Part shown: positions 45,147-54,013 of the stretch, one piece after another
Numbering within the stretch: the stretch's first letter is position 1
Layout of the letters: the number at the start of each line of letters is the position of its first letter
DNA from: Ureibacillus massiliensis 4400831 = CIP 108448 = CCUG 49529
GTDB taxonomy: Bacteria; Bacillota; Bacilli; Bacillales_A; Planococcaceae
Reading direction: 5' to 3'
Length of the DNA: 64,000 bases
NCBI RefSeq assembly: GCF_000772965.1
Contig: NZ_JPVQ01000020.1
Coordinates: forward strand, 1 to 64,000
Position numbers and translations under genes: made by a program
The notes under the pieces: model-generated
Told to the model about the DNA's origin: nothing
What the model saw: the letters and a program-made list of their open reading frames with translations, nothing else
The model's database searches: none

Positions 45147-45494
45147 CTCTTCTAATAATGGTAAACATTTTTGAATAAAAGGTGCCGTTGTCTCATTTGC
45201 TAAAAGTTTATCAAATTGCCTTGAAAGTTCTCTTAGCATCGCAAATGCAATACCTTCACCTCTATGGGAAGGAATTACTGTGATATGTTGAATTGTTGCT
45301 TCATTATTTTCGACGATTATGCCTACAATGCCAATGTATTCTTCATCTTTTTTCCATAAAAACAAATGCCAAGTATCCTCTTGCTCATACTTGTGAATGG
45401 TTTCCATTAAATGCTTTACGTCCTTTTCATGAGGCATGAACGAAAGCAATCCCATTGCAATTTTTTCAAGTGCTTTTTTATAGCGAACTAACAT
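45129..45494 (-). CDS. ribT: GNAT-family acetyltransferase RibT
   Basis: A small GCN5-type acetyltransferase (121 residues) encoded near the riboflavin operon in B. subtilis; substrate unknown. The acetyl-CoA site is seen in the IPSHRGEGIAFAMLREL stretch. MLVRYKKALEKIAMGLLSFMP aligns with B. subtilis RibT, so that ATG is chosen over one eight codons upstream; the ribosome-binding site GAGGGA lies between. The rib biosynthetic genes usually beside ribT are absent from this window. Confidence 0.85.
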   Translation of the reverse strand: MLVRYKKALEKIAMGLLSFMPHEKDVKHLMETIHKYEQEDTWHLFLWKKDEEYIGIVGIIVENNEATIQHITVIPSHRGEGIAFAMLRELSRQFDKLLANETTAPFIQKCLPLLEEADGTE

Positions 45495-45606
45495 GAATAA
45501 CATTCCCTCTTTTATCATGACTCATCTATACATAATCTTTACATATCCTACACGATTTGTCTAAAGTTATCAATAGATTACACAAGTAATATACGATTTG
45601 TAATTA

Positions 45607-45711
45607 TTATATTGATGAGTTTGGAATGATGATATATAAATACACTAATGCCCAAATAAGACAAGCAATAACTAGAAATCCTAGTAGCCACCATTTTGAA
45701 TTTCTTCTCAT
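45607..45711 (-). CDS. 34-residue membrane peptide coupled to lysA
   Basis: A small open frame whose ATG overlaps the lysA stop as ATGA, with AAGGTGAG six bases upstream (inside the lysA tail). The peptide begins MRRNSKWWLLGFLV and continues as a single TM span (about residues 8-30), ending IIIPNSSI. A basic N-terminus before the span suggests N-in topology. Too short for most gene finders. Coupling geometry and peptide composition favour a real gene, but no homologue is recognised and function is unknown. Confidence 0.6.
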   Translation of the reverse strand: MRRNSKWWLLGFLVIACLIWALVYLYIIIPNSSI

Positions 45712-47033
45712 TTTACACTCACCTTATTTAAAGTAAAAGGTAAATCATTTTGCACTAAATCTTCATAGCTTTCTCTTTGAATCACTAATTGATGTTCTCC
45801 AGATTCAACAAAAACTACTGCTGGACGTGGGATACGATTATAATTTGAAGCCATTGAATATCCATATGCCCCGGTACAAAAGATAGCTAGCAAATCACCA
45901 GACTCTGCATTTTGAAGAGCGGCGTCCACAATTAACTTATCACCAGACTCACATAGTTTACCTGCTACAGTATATGTAAAGTCTCTTTGTTCGTTCGCTT
46001 TATTTGCAATAACCGCTTCATATTTCGCATCATAAAGTGCCGGACGAATATTATCACTCATCCCACCATCAACTGCAATATATTGACGAACATTAGGAAC
46101 TTCTTTTTGAGAACCTACAGTATAGATAGATGTACCTGCGTCCCCTACAAGTGAACGACCTGGTTCGATCCAAATCTCAGGCATTGATAATTTATACGCT
46201 TGCACATTTTCTAGTACAGTTTTAATCATTTCTTCTACATAGATTTGTGGCTCTAGTGGTTGATCTTCATTTGTGTAACGAATACCAAAACCTCCACCTA
46301 AATTAAGAACCGTACATTCGAATTGATGCTCTTCTTTCCAATCACTAATTTTCTTCATTAACTTTCCTGCTGCCAAACTAAATCCGTCTGTTTCAAAAAT
46401 TTGAGATCCAATATGACAATGTAAGCCTAACAACTGAAGATATGGATGATTAGCAACCTTTTTAAATGCCTCATCTGCCTGCCCATTATTTAAGTCAAAG
46501 CCAAATTTCGAATCCGCTTGACCCGTTGTAATAAAATCATGTGTATGTGCTTCAACACCAGGCGTTACACGTAGTAAAATCCGCATCGGTTGTTGTTTTG
46601 TCTCTGAAATTTGTTTTAATAACTCAATTTCATAGAAATTATCAACTACGATACAACCAATTTTCGTATCAAATGCTAGCTCTAGTTCAGCAACTGATTT
46701 ATTATTGCCATGGAAATGAATTCGCTCTGCTGGGAAACCAGATTTAATAGCTGTATAAAGCTCTCCACCAGATACTACATCTAAAGACAAATGCTCTTCT
46801 GCTGCAAGTTGATAGATTGCGATACATGAAAATGCTTTTGATGCATAGGCAACTTCTGCATTTACACCTAATTTTCGAAAAGTATCTATAAATCCTCTTG
46901 CACGTTTTCTTATTAAATCAATATCATACACGAATAGTGGAGTACCGTAGACTTTTGCTAAATCTACTGTATCTACTCCACCAATCGTTAAATGACCATT
47001 TTTTGAAATGTCCTGAGTTCCATATAAATGCAT
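45708..47033 (-). CDS. lysA: Diaminopimelate decarboxylase
   Basis: Last step of lysine synthesis: decarboxylates meso-diaminopimelate with pyridoxal phosphate. The 441 residues show an alanine-racemase-like barrel with the PLP lysine in VAYASKAF (about residue 65), the phosphate-binding GGGFG (NLGGGFGIRY), and the substrate motif EPGRSLVG. The C-terminal barrel has CESGD, whose cysteine completes the active site of the dimer. It follows spoVAF by 107 bases on the same strand with no clear terminator between. Confidence 0.97.
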   Translation of the reverse strand: MHLYGTQDISKNGHLTIGGVDTVDLAKVYGTPLFVYDIDLIRKRARGFIDTFRKLGVNAEVAYASKAFSCIAIYQLAAEEHLSLDVVSGGELYTAIKSGFPAERIHFHGNNKSVAELELAFDTKIGCIVVDNFYEIELLKQISETKQQPMRILLRVTPGVEAHTHDFITTGQADSKFGFDLNNGQADEAFKKVANHPYLQLLGLHCHIGSQIFETDGFSLAAGKLMKKISDWKEEHQFECTVLNLGGGFGIRYTNEDQPLEPQIYVEEMIKTVLENVQAYKLSMPEIWIEPGRSLVGDAGTSIYTVGSQKEVPNVRQYIAVDGGMSDNIRPALYDAKYEAVIANKANEQRDFTYTVAGKLCESGDKLIVDAALQNAESGDLLAIFCTGAYGYSMASNYNRIPRPAVVFVESGEHQLVIQRESYEDLVQNDLPFTLNKVSVK

Positions 47034-47140
47034 AAACGATCTCTCCTTAAGTTCACCGAAAAATGAATTGATTCCTTTTCGATTTACAAAACGTATATGT
47101 GAACTTTAACATAGGAAACATCGTTTACGCAATGGCACAA

Positions 47141-48607
47141 TCATGAACGTTTTCGATATTTTGCACCAACAATATATGGTCTGAGTGCATCATCTGCCAT
47201 CGGATATCGGATAAAGACACGTGAAAATGCTGTTGGAAAGAATGGTACTAGTGGCCACATATAAGGTACATTCATCGGTCTTAAGTGACAGAAGTATGAG
47301 AATGTAATAAATAGCGCAATAAAGAATCCATTTGCCCCCCATAAGGCAGTTAAAATAACAATAAAGAACTGGAAATATTTTAATGCTGAACTTAATTCGT
47401 AGGTTGGTATTGCAAACGAAAATATCGCAACAACTGCTGAGTAGAGAACAACTTCACCTGAGAACAACCCTACTTCAATCGCAATTTGACCGATGATGAC
47501 ACCAGCTACTAACCCCATTGCGGTTGAAAGCGGTGTAGGGGTGTGAATCGCTGCAATTCGCAAATATTCTAAACCTAGGCTAGCGATAATGATTTGTAGA
47601 AATAATGGAATATGTGATTCCTCTTTAACACCAATAAAGGAAAGTTGTTCTGGCAGATGGTAATCGTTTGTTGCCAACAAATACCATATCGGCAATAATG
47701 TTAAGCTAAAAATCGCTGCAAAATAACGAAGTAATCTAACAGCTGTACCTACAAATGGCGCTTGTCTATATTCCTCTGCATGTTGAAGTAAATGGAACAT
47801 CGATACTGGAACAATGATAACAGATGGCGATGTATCCACAATAATTGCAATATGTCCCTCAAGTAAATGGGCAGCAATAATATCCGGTCTTTCCGAATAC
47901 CTAACAAATGGCATTGGATGAAACTTTTGTTTGAACAACCATTCTTCCAAAGATTTATCAGTCATCGTAAGGCCATCATGTTTGATTTGTCCTAACCTTT
48001 TTTTAATCCACTCCAAATGTTTATCGTTCACGATATCATTCATATAAGCAATAGCTACATCTGTTTGACCTAAGTCAGAAAGCTTATGGAGTTCTAATCG
48101 TAACTGAGGGCTTCTGATACGACGGCGGATAAGCCCCGCATTGATAATAATATTTTCTGCAAAGCCATCTCGGGAACCCCGGATTACTTTTTCATTATCG
48201 GGTTCTTCAGGAGTACGTCCTGGATAGTTACGTAATTCCAATGTGTAAGCAAAACCATGTAACGTAATGATTCCTACTGTTCCACTTAATACTCCTAATA
48301 CAAATTCATCTCTGTCCTTTGGCTCCGATTTTCCAAAGAAGTTAAGATGCTCATCTAAATAAGCATCTTCATTTTCAATATGATCCTCAAATTCAAATTT
48401 TTGATCATACTCACGTTCATATAATAGTGGTGTTAGTTGAATCGTTAACGTATTCGAATCTATGAGCCCACTAACGTATACAAGTAGTACTGGTAAGCTT
48501 CTTACATAAACTTCTTTAAAACAAACATCAAATGATTCGTCTTTACCAAATTGACTGTATAAAAAATCTTTTGCCTCATCTATAGATGTAAAAATTTGAT
48601 TCGTCAT
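47141..48607 (-). CDS. spoVAF: Spore germination protein SpoVAF (GerA-family A subunit)
   Basis: A membrane protein of the inner spore membrane related to germinant-receptor A subunits. In B. subtilis SpoVAF helps form an ion channel that amplifies germination. The 488 residues have an N-terminal cytoplasmic region (1-290), including TDVAIAYMNDIVND and the ETSPS-like DTSPSVIIVP, followed by about five TM spans (290-470). The start overlaps the sigF stop as ATGA. In B. subtilis, spoVAA-AE lie between sigF and spoVAF; here they are missing and spoVAF is joined directly to the spoIIA operon. Confidence 0.88.
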   Translation of the reverse strand: MTNQIFTSIDEAKDFLYSQFGKDESFDVCFKEVYVRSLPVLLVYVSGLIDSNTLTIQLTPLLYEREYDQKFEFEDHIENEDAYLDEHLNFFGKSEPKDRDEFVLGVLSGTVGIITLHGFAYTLELRNYPGRTPEEPDNEKVIRGSRDGFAENIIINAGLIRRRIRSPQLRLELHKLSDLGQTDVAIAYMNDIVNDKHLEWIKKRLGQIKHDGLTMTDKSLEEWLFKQKFHPMPFVRYSERPDIIAAHLLEGHIAIIVDTSPSVIIVPVSMFHLLQHAEEYRQAPFVGTAVRLLRYFAAIFSLTLLPIWYLLATNDYHLPEQLSFIGVKEESHIPLFLQIIIASLGLEYLRIAAIHTPTPLSTAMGLVAGVIIGQIAIEVGLFSGEVVLYSAVVAIFSFAIPTYELSSALKYFQFFIVILTALWGANGFFIALFITFSYFCHLRPMNVPYMWPLVPFFPTAFSRVFIRYPMADDALRPYIVGAKYRKRS

Positions 48608-49395
48608 TTATTCACCGTCTTTTTAGTCGATCGTGATGTATTGTTGGTATCCATCCACTGTTTAAGTTGTGCTAAAATCTTCTTTTCTAACCTTGAAACT
48701 TGAACTTGAGAAATACCAAGCCTTTCTGCAATATCTGTTTGCGTTAAATCTAAATAATATCGCAAGTAAATAATGGCTTGTTCTCTCTTGTCAAGCTTCG
48801 CTAGCACTTCTTTTAACGGTACATATTGGAAGGGAAGCTCCGATTTTTCATCTTTCATTTGATCCATTAATGTAATGGAGTCCCCTTCACTTTCGAATAA
48901 TTGTTCATGTAATGAGGCAGGGTCTCTCATTGCATCTGTTGCAACCAGTACCTCATCAGTAGTTACACCTAGCATATCTGCTAATTCGGAGATTGAAGGC
49001 GGTTTTTCGTTAGTCTTTAAAAATTCGTCCGTAGCATGACGAATTTTATAGTTCAATTCCCGTATGGAGCGACTAACCTTTACCATTCCATCATCACGTA
49101 AGAAACGTTGGATTTCTCCAATAATCATTGGAACAGCATAAGTCGAGAACTTAACATCATAGGATAGATCAAACTTATCCACAGATTTCATAAGTCCAAT
49201 ACACCCAATTTGAAATAAATCTTCTAGTTCTACTCCACGAGAAGCAAAACGTTGAACAATCGACCAAACGAGCCGTGTATTACCTTCAATCATTTGTTTT
49301 CTTGCTTCAACATCACCAGCTTGTGCAAGAGCAATTAGCTCCCGCATCTCCTCCTGTGTCAACAAAACATTGGACGGCTGTTCGATTGTCCTCAT
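48604..49395 (-). CDS. sigF: Sporulation sigma factor SigF
   Basis: First forespore-specific sigma factor, held by SpoIIAB until septation. The 263 residues include region 2 (FDLSYDVKFSTYAVPMIIGEIQRFLRDD), region 3 (VKVSRSIRELNYKIRHATDEFL) and region 4 (LTQTDIAERLGISQVQVSRLEKKIL). The start is uncertain. AAGGGGG abuts the chosen ATG with a short spacing, while a TTG five codons earlier has no ribosome-binding site. It lies between spoIIAB and spoVAF, translationally coupled to the latter. Confidence 0.94.
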   Translation of the reverse strand: MRTIEQPSNVLLTQEEMRELIALAQAGDVEARKQMIEGNTRLVWSIVQRFASRGVELEDLFQIGCIGLMKSVDKFDLSYDVKFSTYAVPMIIGEIQRFLRDDGMVKVSRSIRELNYKIRHATDEFLKTNEKPPSISELADMLGVTTDEVLVATDAMRDPASLHEQLFESEGDSITLMDQMKDEKSELPFQYVPLKEVLAKLDKREQAIIYLRYYLDLTQTDIAERLGISQVQVSRLEKKILAQLKQWMDTNNTSRSTKKTVNK

Positions 49396-49437
49396 CCCCC
49401 TTACTTTCAAATACGTTTGACCGTATTCGCGCCCAAT

Positions 49438-49881
49438 TTAAGATATTTGCGGCATTTTTACAGATTGAAATTTTTTTGAAAATGTCACAACTGTACCAAC
49501 ACCAGGTTCAGATTCAACTTGTAAATTGTCTGAAAAGCTCTCCATGATGGTGAAGCCCATACCAGAGCGCTCCATATCTGCTTTTGAGGTAAATAAAGGT
49601 TCCATTGCCTTATTCAAATCTGGAATTCCTTTCCCCTCATCTTTAACAGCAACCGAAATGACATCTCCTTCTCGCACAGCCCTTACTGTAACAAGTCCTT
49701 TGCCATCTTCGTCATAGCCATGAATAATTGCATTGGAAACAGCCTCTGATACAATGGTTTTAAATTCCGAAAGTTCATCAATTGTTGGATCAAGCTGAGC
49801 AACAAAACTTGTTACTGCTATCCTCGCTAAGCTCTCATTTTCACTTAAAGCTAAAAATGAAAGTGTCATTTCGTTATCCAT
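49438..49881 (-). CDS. spoIIAB: Anti-sigma-F factor SpoIIAB
   Basis: A serine kinase that binds and inhibits SigF and phosphorylates SpoIIAA. The 147 residues are a single GHKL ATPase domain with N box SNAIIHGYDED, G1 box DEGKGIPD and G2 box GMGFTIMES. The start overlaps the spoIIAA stop by 8 bases, consistent with balanced coupled translation. Length matches B. subtilis (146). Confidence 0.96.
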   Translation of the reverse strand: MDNEMTLSFLALSENESLARIAVTSFVAQLDPTIDELSEFKTIVSEAVSNAIIHGYDEDGKGLVTVRAVREGDVISVAVKDEGKGIPDLNKAMEPLFTSKADMERSGMGFTIMESFSDNLQVESEPGVGTVVTFSKKFQSVKMPQIS

Positions 49882-50227
49882 TCACAATCCCCCTTGCATG
49901 CATTATTGCGTCTGCTTCACTACCATCCATCATGTACGAAGCAAGACCTGAAAATTGAAATATTTTTTTCATCGTATTGGATGGATTTAATATAATTGTT
50001 TGTCCATTTACTGCACGCATTTCTCTCATTCGACCTAAAATTAAGCCGATTCCAGAACTGTCCATAAAATTTAATCTTTCAAGATTCCAAATGATTGTAT
50101 GAAGGTTCCCTTGTAAAATTGTTCTGGAAATGTGTTCGCGAATTTTTTCGGTTTCATGATGATCAAGCTCACCAAATAATCGAATTATTGCGATAGTATT
50201 CATGTGCATGTTAATTTCATAATTCAT
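49874..50227 (-). CDS. spoIIAA: Anti-anti-sigma factor SpoIIAA
   Basis: A STAS-domain protein that, when unphosphorylated, displaces SigF from SpoIIAB. The 117 residues equal the B. subtilis length once the start is placed at MNYEINMHMNTIAIIR, which aligns without gaps with MSLGIDMNVK. A frame 13 codons longer is rejected. The phosphorylated serine is Ser57 in NFMDSSGIGLILGR (Ser58 in B. subtilis). GGAGG lies 12 bases upstream, a long spacing. First gene of spoIIAA-spoIIAB-sigF-spoVAF; dacF, which heads this operon in B. subtilis, is absent. Confidence 0.95.
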   Translation of the reverse strand: MNYEINMHMNTIAIIRLFGELDHHETEKIREHISRTILQGNLHTIIWNLERLNFMDSSGIGLILGRMREMRAVNGQTIILNPSNTMKKIFQFSGLASYMMDGSEADAIMHARGIVNG

Positions 50228-50257
50228 GAATGGTATTCGCCTCCTCTTAGCTTTGCT

Positions 50258-50284
50258 ATTCCACATTTTGTTCGAAATTCCTTT
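50258..50284 (-). promoter_or_regulatory. SigH promoter of the spoIIA operon
   Basis: On the minus strand AAAGGAATT (50276-50284), an 11-base spacer, and GTGGAAT (50258-50264) fit the SigH consensus RnAGGAwWW-N11..12-RnnGAAT at every specified position. The distance to the spoIIAA ATG (about 25-30 bases from the predicted start site) is right. spoIIA is a known SigH operon. Confidence 0.8.
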
Positions 50285-50671
50285 TCGTCTGACAATAGTA
50301 GAAGTAATTCGCTGAAACTAGTGAAAATACGACAAAGGGTAAAAGGCATATAATAATAATTTCATTCAAGAATTTATTAAAGGGCTGTTCATCTCGTTTC
50401 AAGGGCAACTAGTAATGAAAGAAACATCATAACTTAGTTCAAAAAAATCGGTTGAAAGAAACTCGTTGTTTTGGCGCTTCAATCAATTTAGGAATCAAGA
50501 AGTTTCAAAACTCAGGTAGCTGTAGTTGCCTGCATATGTAAGATGAGCAATGAAAAAACTTCACATCATTTAGTATGGAAAAATAGGAAGATTTTTAAAC
50601 ACAATGTGAAAGTGAAAATGGGGTTTTTTTCGGAGATAAAGATTCTTTTTAAAACTTCATTTTAGCTGTAA
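50285..50671. other. Non-coding stretch upstream of spoIIA
   Basis: About 390 bases without a convincing reading frame on either strand. The one structural feature is a 7-bp outer stem GAAGTTT/AAACTTC (50499-50505 with 50556-50562) enclosing a smaller CAGG/CCTG hairpin. In B. subtilis the dacF gene occupies this place; I see no remnant of it. Possible Spo0A boxes were not resolved by eye. Confidence 0.4.
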
Positions 50672-50738
50672 AGCAAAAAAAATCTGCTTTTTTAAAATGC
50701 AGCTTTGAAAGCAACTTTTTAAAATAAGCAGATTTTTA
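50672..50738 (-). terminator. Terminator of the butanediol dehydrogenase gene
   Basis: Stem AAATCTGCTT/AAGCAGATTT (50680-50689 with 50726-50735) around a 36-base loop holding a small hairpin. A T8 run follows on the minus strand, about 110 bases past the gene. Confidence 0.7.
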
Positions 50739-50846
50739 TCGAATTTATTTTTCAGGTTTTATAACTAGAAATGTATTTCATTGGGTTTCGTTTTCCATAG
50801 ATTTAGCATTTGTATTCATATAAACGGACTCTCAAAAAACTATATT

Positions 50847-51896
50847 TTATAATTCACCACTTAATTTTACTAATATTTTCGCTTGAGATTTATCGTTTGT
50901 TAATGCTTCAAAACCTTTTTCTACAATATCATCCAGTTCAATTTGAGAAGTAATGATGCTTTGTGGTTGTAATTGACCTGAGCCCATTAAATCGACTGTT
51001 TGCTGGAATGAAGTAGGTGTATATGCAATACTGGATGTGATTTTAACACCTGTATTTGTTAATTGGAGTGGATTCCATTCAATCGAATGGGCAAAAATTG
51101 ACACAATAACTACAGTACCTCTTGGACGAGTAACATCAATTGCAGATTTGAACGTTGGTGCTACACCTGCAACTTCAAAAGTTTTATCAACTCCATAAGG
51201 GGCGTATTGCTTAACTGCTTCAACCGGATTAACTTCAGCCGAATTAAATACTGCTGTTGCCCCAAGTTCCTTTGCTTTTTCTAGGCGGGATTCAGATAAG
51301 TCAAATACAATAATATTGCTTGCACCTGCTGCTTTTGCTGCAATTATTGTTAATAAACCAATTGGCCCTGCTCCAAAGATCGCAACGTTATCTCCAAATA
51401 ACAAACCGCTCTCTTTTACTGCTTGAACAGCTACTGCAGTCGGTTCCACCAACGCGCCATCCTGCAATGACAATGTTTCAGGTAATTTATAAATATTTTT
51501 CTCTGGTGCGTTTGTGAAAGTAGTAAAACCACCATCAGTATGTAATCCAATAAAACTGAAGCCATCATAGCAATCAACATCTTCTGGTTTGTTGCCATAA
51601 GTTAAAGTTGGGTTCACGACAACACGATCACCAACTTTATATTTTGTCACATTTTCTCCAACTTTTTCGACAATACCTGAAAATTCATGTCCCATAATAA
51701 CAGGCGCTACTTGTCCAGTTAATTTGTCTGGTGCACCAACAGGTATAAATACTGGTCCTTCTTGATACTCGTGTAAATCCGAACCACAAATACCTGCCCA
51801 TGCTACACGAACAGTAACTTCATTGTCCTTTAACGGTTTTAATTCTTTTTCTTCAATTCGAATATCCTTTTTGCCATACCATACAGCTGCTTTCAC
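50847..51896 (-). CDS. bdhA: Zinc-type (R,R)-butanediol/alcohol dehydrogenase
   Basis: A medium-chain NAD(P)-dependent dehydrogenase, 349 residues, most like B. subtilis BdhA (acetoin/2,3-butanediol interconversion). The catalytic zinc site is visible: Cys and Asp in WAGICGSDLHEY, and His-Glu in GHEFSGIVEKVG. The Rossmann motif GAGPIG lies near 178. No four-cysteine structural zinc lobe is seen. The start is a GTG (MKAAVWYGKKDIRIEE), which aligns with BdhA and has AAGGAG 8 bases upstream; ATGs further upstream are too close to it. Monocistronic. The substrate could also be a polyol such as sorbitol; the BdhA call is moderate. Confidence 0.78.
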   Translation of the reverse strand: MKAAVWYGKKDIRIEEKELKPLKDNEVTVRVAWAGICGSDLHEYQEGPVFIPVGAPDKLTGQVAPVIMGHEFSGIVEKVGENVTKYKVGDRVVVNPTLTYGNKPEDVDCYDGFSFIGLHTDGGFTTFTNAPEKNIYKLPETLSLQDGALVEPTAVAVQAVKESGLLFGDNVAIFGAGPIGLLTIIAAKAAGASNIIVFDLSESRLEKAKELGATAVFNSAEVNPVEAVKQYAPYGVDKTFEVAGVAPTFKSAIDVTRPRGTVVIVSIFAHSIEWNPLQLTNTGVKITSSIAYTPTSFQQTVDLMGSGQLQPQSIITSQIELDDIVEKGFEALTNDKSQAKILVKLSGEL

Positions 51897-51953
51897 TACC
51901 ATCACTCCTTGTATTTTCATACAATTATCATAACATTATTATCCATATTATAT

Positions 51954-53699
51954 TTATTTTGGTAGTGAATTTTTTGTTAAATCTTCTCCTTGATTAACCG
52001 GGACTTTTACTAAATCTTTACATTCTCTAAAGGCGAAATGTTTACAACCGATACAAGCATTTCGATTAAGGCATCCAATTGCTCGATTTATAGCTTCACC
52101 CGTATGAATGAAGAAATTTTGTTCCCCAATTTCCGTTGTAAGTCCATTTTTGTCCAATGTATTTTTCAAGTTTGATTGAACACCTGTAACGAACAAAGTA
52201 CCTCCCCGACCTTTAAAATCACGAACAATGTTTCGGAAGTATTCTTCGCCAGTTGTGTCAATAAAGGGCACTTTCCCCATTCGCAAAATCAAAACGGCTG
52301 GTTTATAATGAACCGTTGACAATATTGACTGTTCGAAGGTTTGTGCAGCACCAAAAAACAATGGACCTTCTACAGTGTAAATACTGATTTGTGGACAATC
52401 ATGCGTTGGATTCACAACATGAGGTAGTACTTTCCCATCTGCATTTTGATGATCTGGAAGTACTTTTGAAACAACTAACATTTCACTCATCCGCTTTGCA
52501 AATAACACGACTGCCAATAATAAACCGACCTCAACTGCAAAGGTTAAGCTTGTAAACACTGTTAATAAAAATGTTATCAATAATACGAGGGAATCCCCCG
52601 ATTTCAATTTTAAAATATGAGCAAAATGTTTTCGTTCACTCATATTCCAAGCAACCATCATTAACACCGGTGCTAAACTAGCTAAGGGAATATGAACAGC
52701 TAGAGGTGCTAATAAAAGCAATGTACATAAAACAAACAAGCCATGAATTACACCTGACATAGGTGAGACAGCACCTGACTTAATATTCGTTGCAGTACGT
52801 GCGATCGCTCCGGTTGCTGGAATACCGCCGAAAAATGGCGTAACAATATTGGCGATTCCTTGCCCTATTAATTCTTTATTACTGTTATGCTTACTATTTG
52901 TCATGCCATCAGCAACAACTGCTGATAATAACGATTCAATCCCACCAAGCATTGCGATTACAAATGCAGGACCTAACAGCATATATATTTTTTCAAAAGT
53001 AATTTCAGGCAAGTGAAATTCAGGTAATGTGCTTGGAATTGCACCATATGTTGAGCCGATAGTCTGTATTTGATCACTAAAAAAAACCGCTGCAATAATC
53101 GAAGAAACAACGATTCCAACTAATGCACCTGGCACTTTTGGTAATACCTTTGGAGTAAGTAGCTGAATTGCTAAACATAATACCGCAATTAATACACTAT
53201 ATAAACTAATCGTATGGAAATGTGTTGCAATTTCTTGGATATTATCGATGAAATATTCATGAGACTGCATACCAGAAAGTCCAAAGAAATTCCCTATTTG
53301 ACCAGTAAAAATAATCACCGCAATCCCTGCTGTAAAACCGATTGTCACTGGTCTAGGAATAAATTTTATCAATGCCCCTAGCTTAAAAATCCCCATTAGC
53401 ACAAGCATAACCCCTGCCATTAAGCCAGCTATTAATAAATTTTCATAACCATAAGCAATAACAATCCCTAATAATATCGGGACAAAGGCTCCAGTTGGTC
53501 CTCCAATTTGAAACTTAGATCCGCCAAATAATGAAATTAAAATCCCTGCTATAATCGCAGTATAAATTCCATATTCAGGCTTTACTCCTGAAGCAATTGC
53601 AAAGGACATTGCAAGTGGAATTGCAACAATACCAACAATGATTCCTGATAATAAATCCTTCTTAAAATAATTAATTGTATAACCTTCAAATCTCCCCAT
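51954..53699 (-). CDS. SulP-family anion transporter with STAS domain and cysteine tail
   Basis: A 581-residue SLC26/SulP membrane protein, likely a sulfate or bicarbonate transporter. The N-terminal segment GIVAIPLAMSFAIASG is typical of SulP TM1, with 12-14 TM spans to about residue 400. A cytoplasmic STAS domain (about 430-540) includes TVEGPLFFGAAQTFE and PFIDTTGEEYF. After the STAS domain the tail carries four cysteines (CLNRNACIGCKHFAFREC), a possible metal or redox site not usual for SulP. A ten-codon longer frame is rejected; AAGGG is 5 bases before the chosen ATG. Substrate is not decided by sequence. Confidence 0.87.
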   Translation of the reverse strand: MGRFEGYTINYFKKDLLSGIIVGIVAIPLAMSFAIASGVKPEYGIYTAIIAGILISLFGGSKFQIGGPTGAFVPILLGIVIAYGYENLLIAGLMAGVMLVLMGIFKLGALIKFIPRPVTIGFTAGIAVIIFTGQIGNFFGLSGMQSHEYFIDNIQEIATHFHTISLYSVLIAVLCLAIQLLTPKVLPKVPGALVGIVVSSIIAAVFFSDQIQTIGSTYGAIPSTLPEFHLPEITFEKIYMLLGPAFVIAMLGGIESLLSAVVADGMTNSKHNSNKELIGQGIANIVTPFFGGIPATGAIARTATNIKSGAVSPMSGVIHGLFVLCTLLLLAPLAVHIPLASLAPVLMMVAWNMSERKHFAHILKLKSGDSLVLLITFLLTVFTSLTFAVEVGLLLAVVLFAKRMSEMLVVSKVLPDHQNADGKVLPHVVNPTHDCPQISIYTVEGPLFFGAAQTFEQSILSTVHYKPAVLILRMGKVPFIDTTGEEYFRNIVRDFKGRGGTLFVTGVQSNLKNTLDKNGLTTEIGEQNFFIHTGEAINRAIGCLNRNACIGCKHFAFRECKDLVKVPVNQGEDLTKNSLPK

Positions 53700-54013
53700 A
53701 TTATCCCTTCTTTTAGTTAATGGCAACATTTTCTCTTTTACACATTGAATAATCTCGAAAAATTCAATATTTGTGAAATTATCCTTATTCTAACATATTT
53801 ATTAAAAAAACAAAGAAAAAGTTAGCAACATATAATAATTTTTATACGCTACTAACTAATAAAATTCGTCTATATTGATGCTACCTGGGTAAGTATCTTA
53901 AGGCGGATTTCATTCAAATAATAGCTTAAAACCAATCGTTTATATCTATTATTTTGAAACACGAACTTATATTACCACCAACTATGTTTAAGGGCAACCC
54001 CAACACTAAAAAA

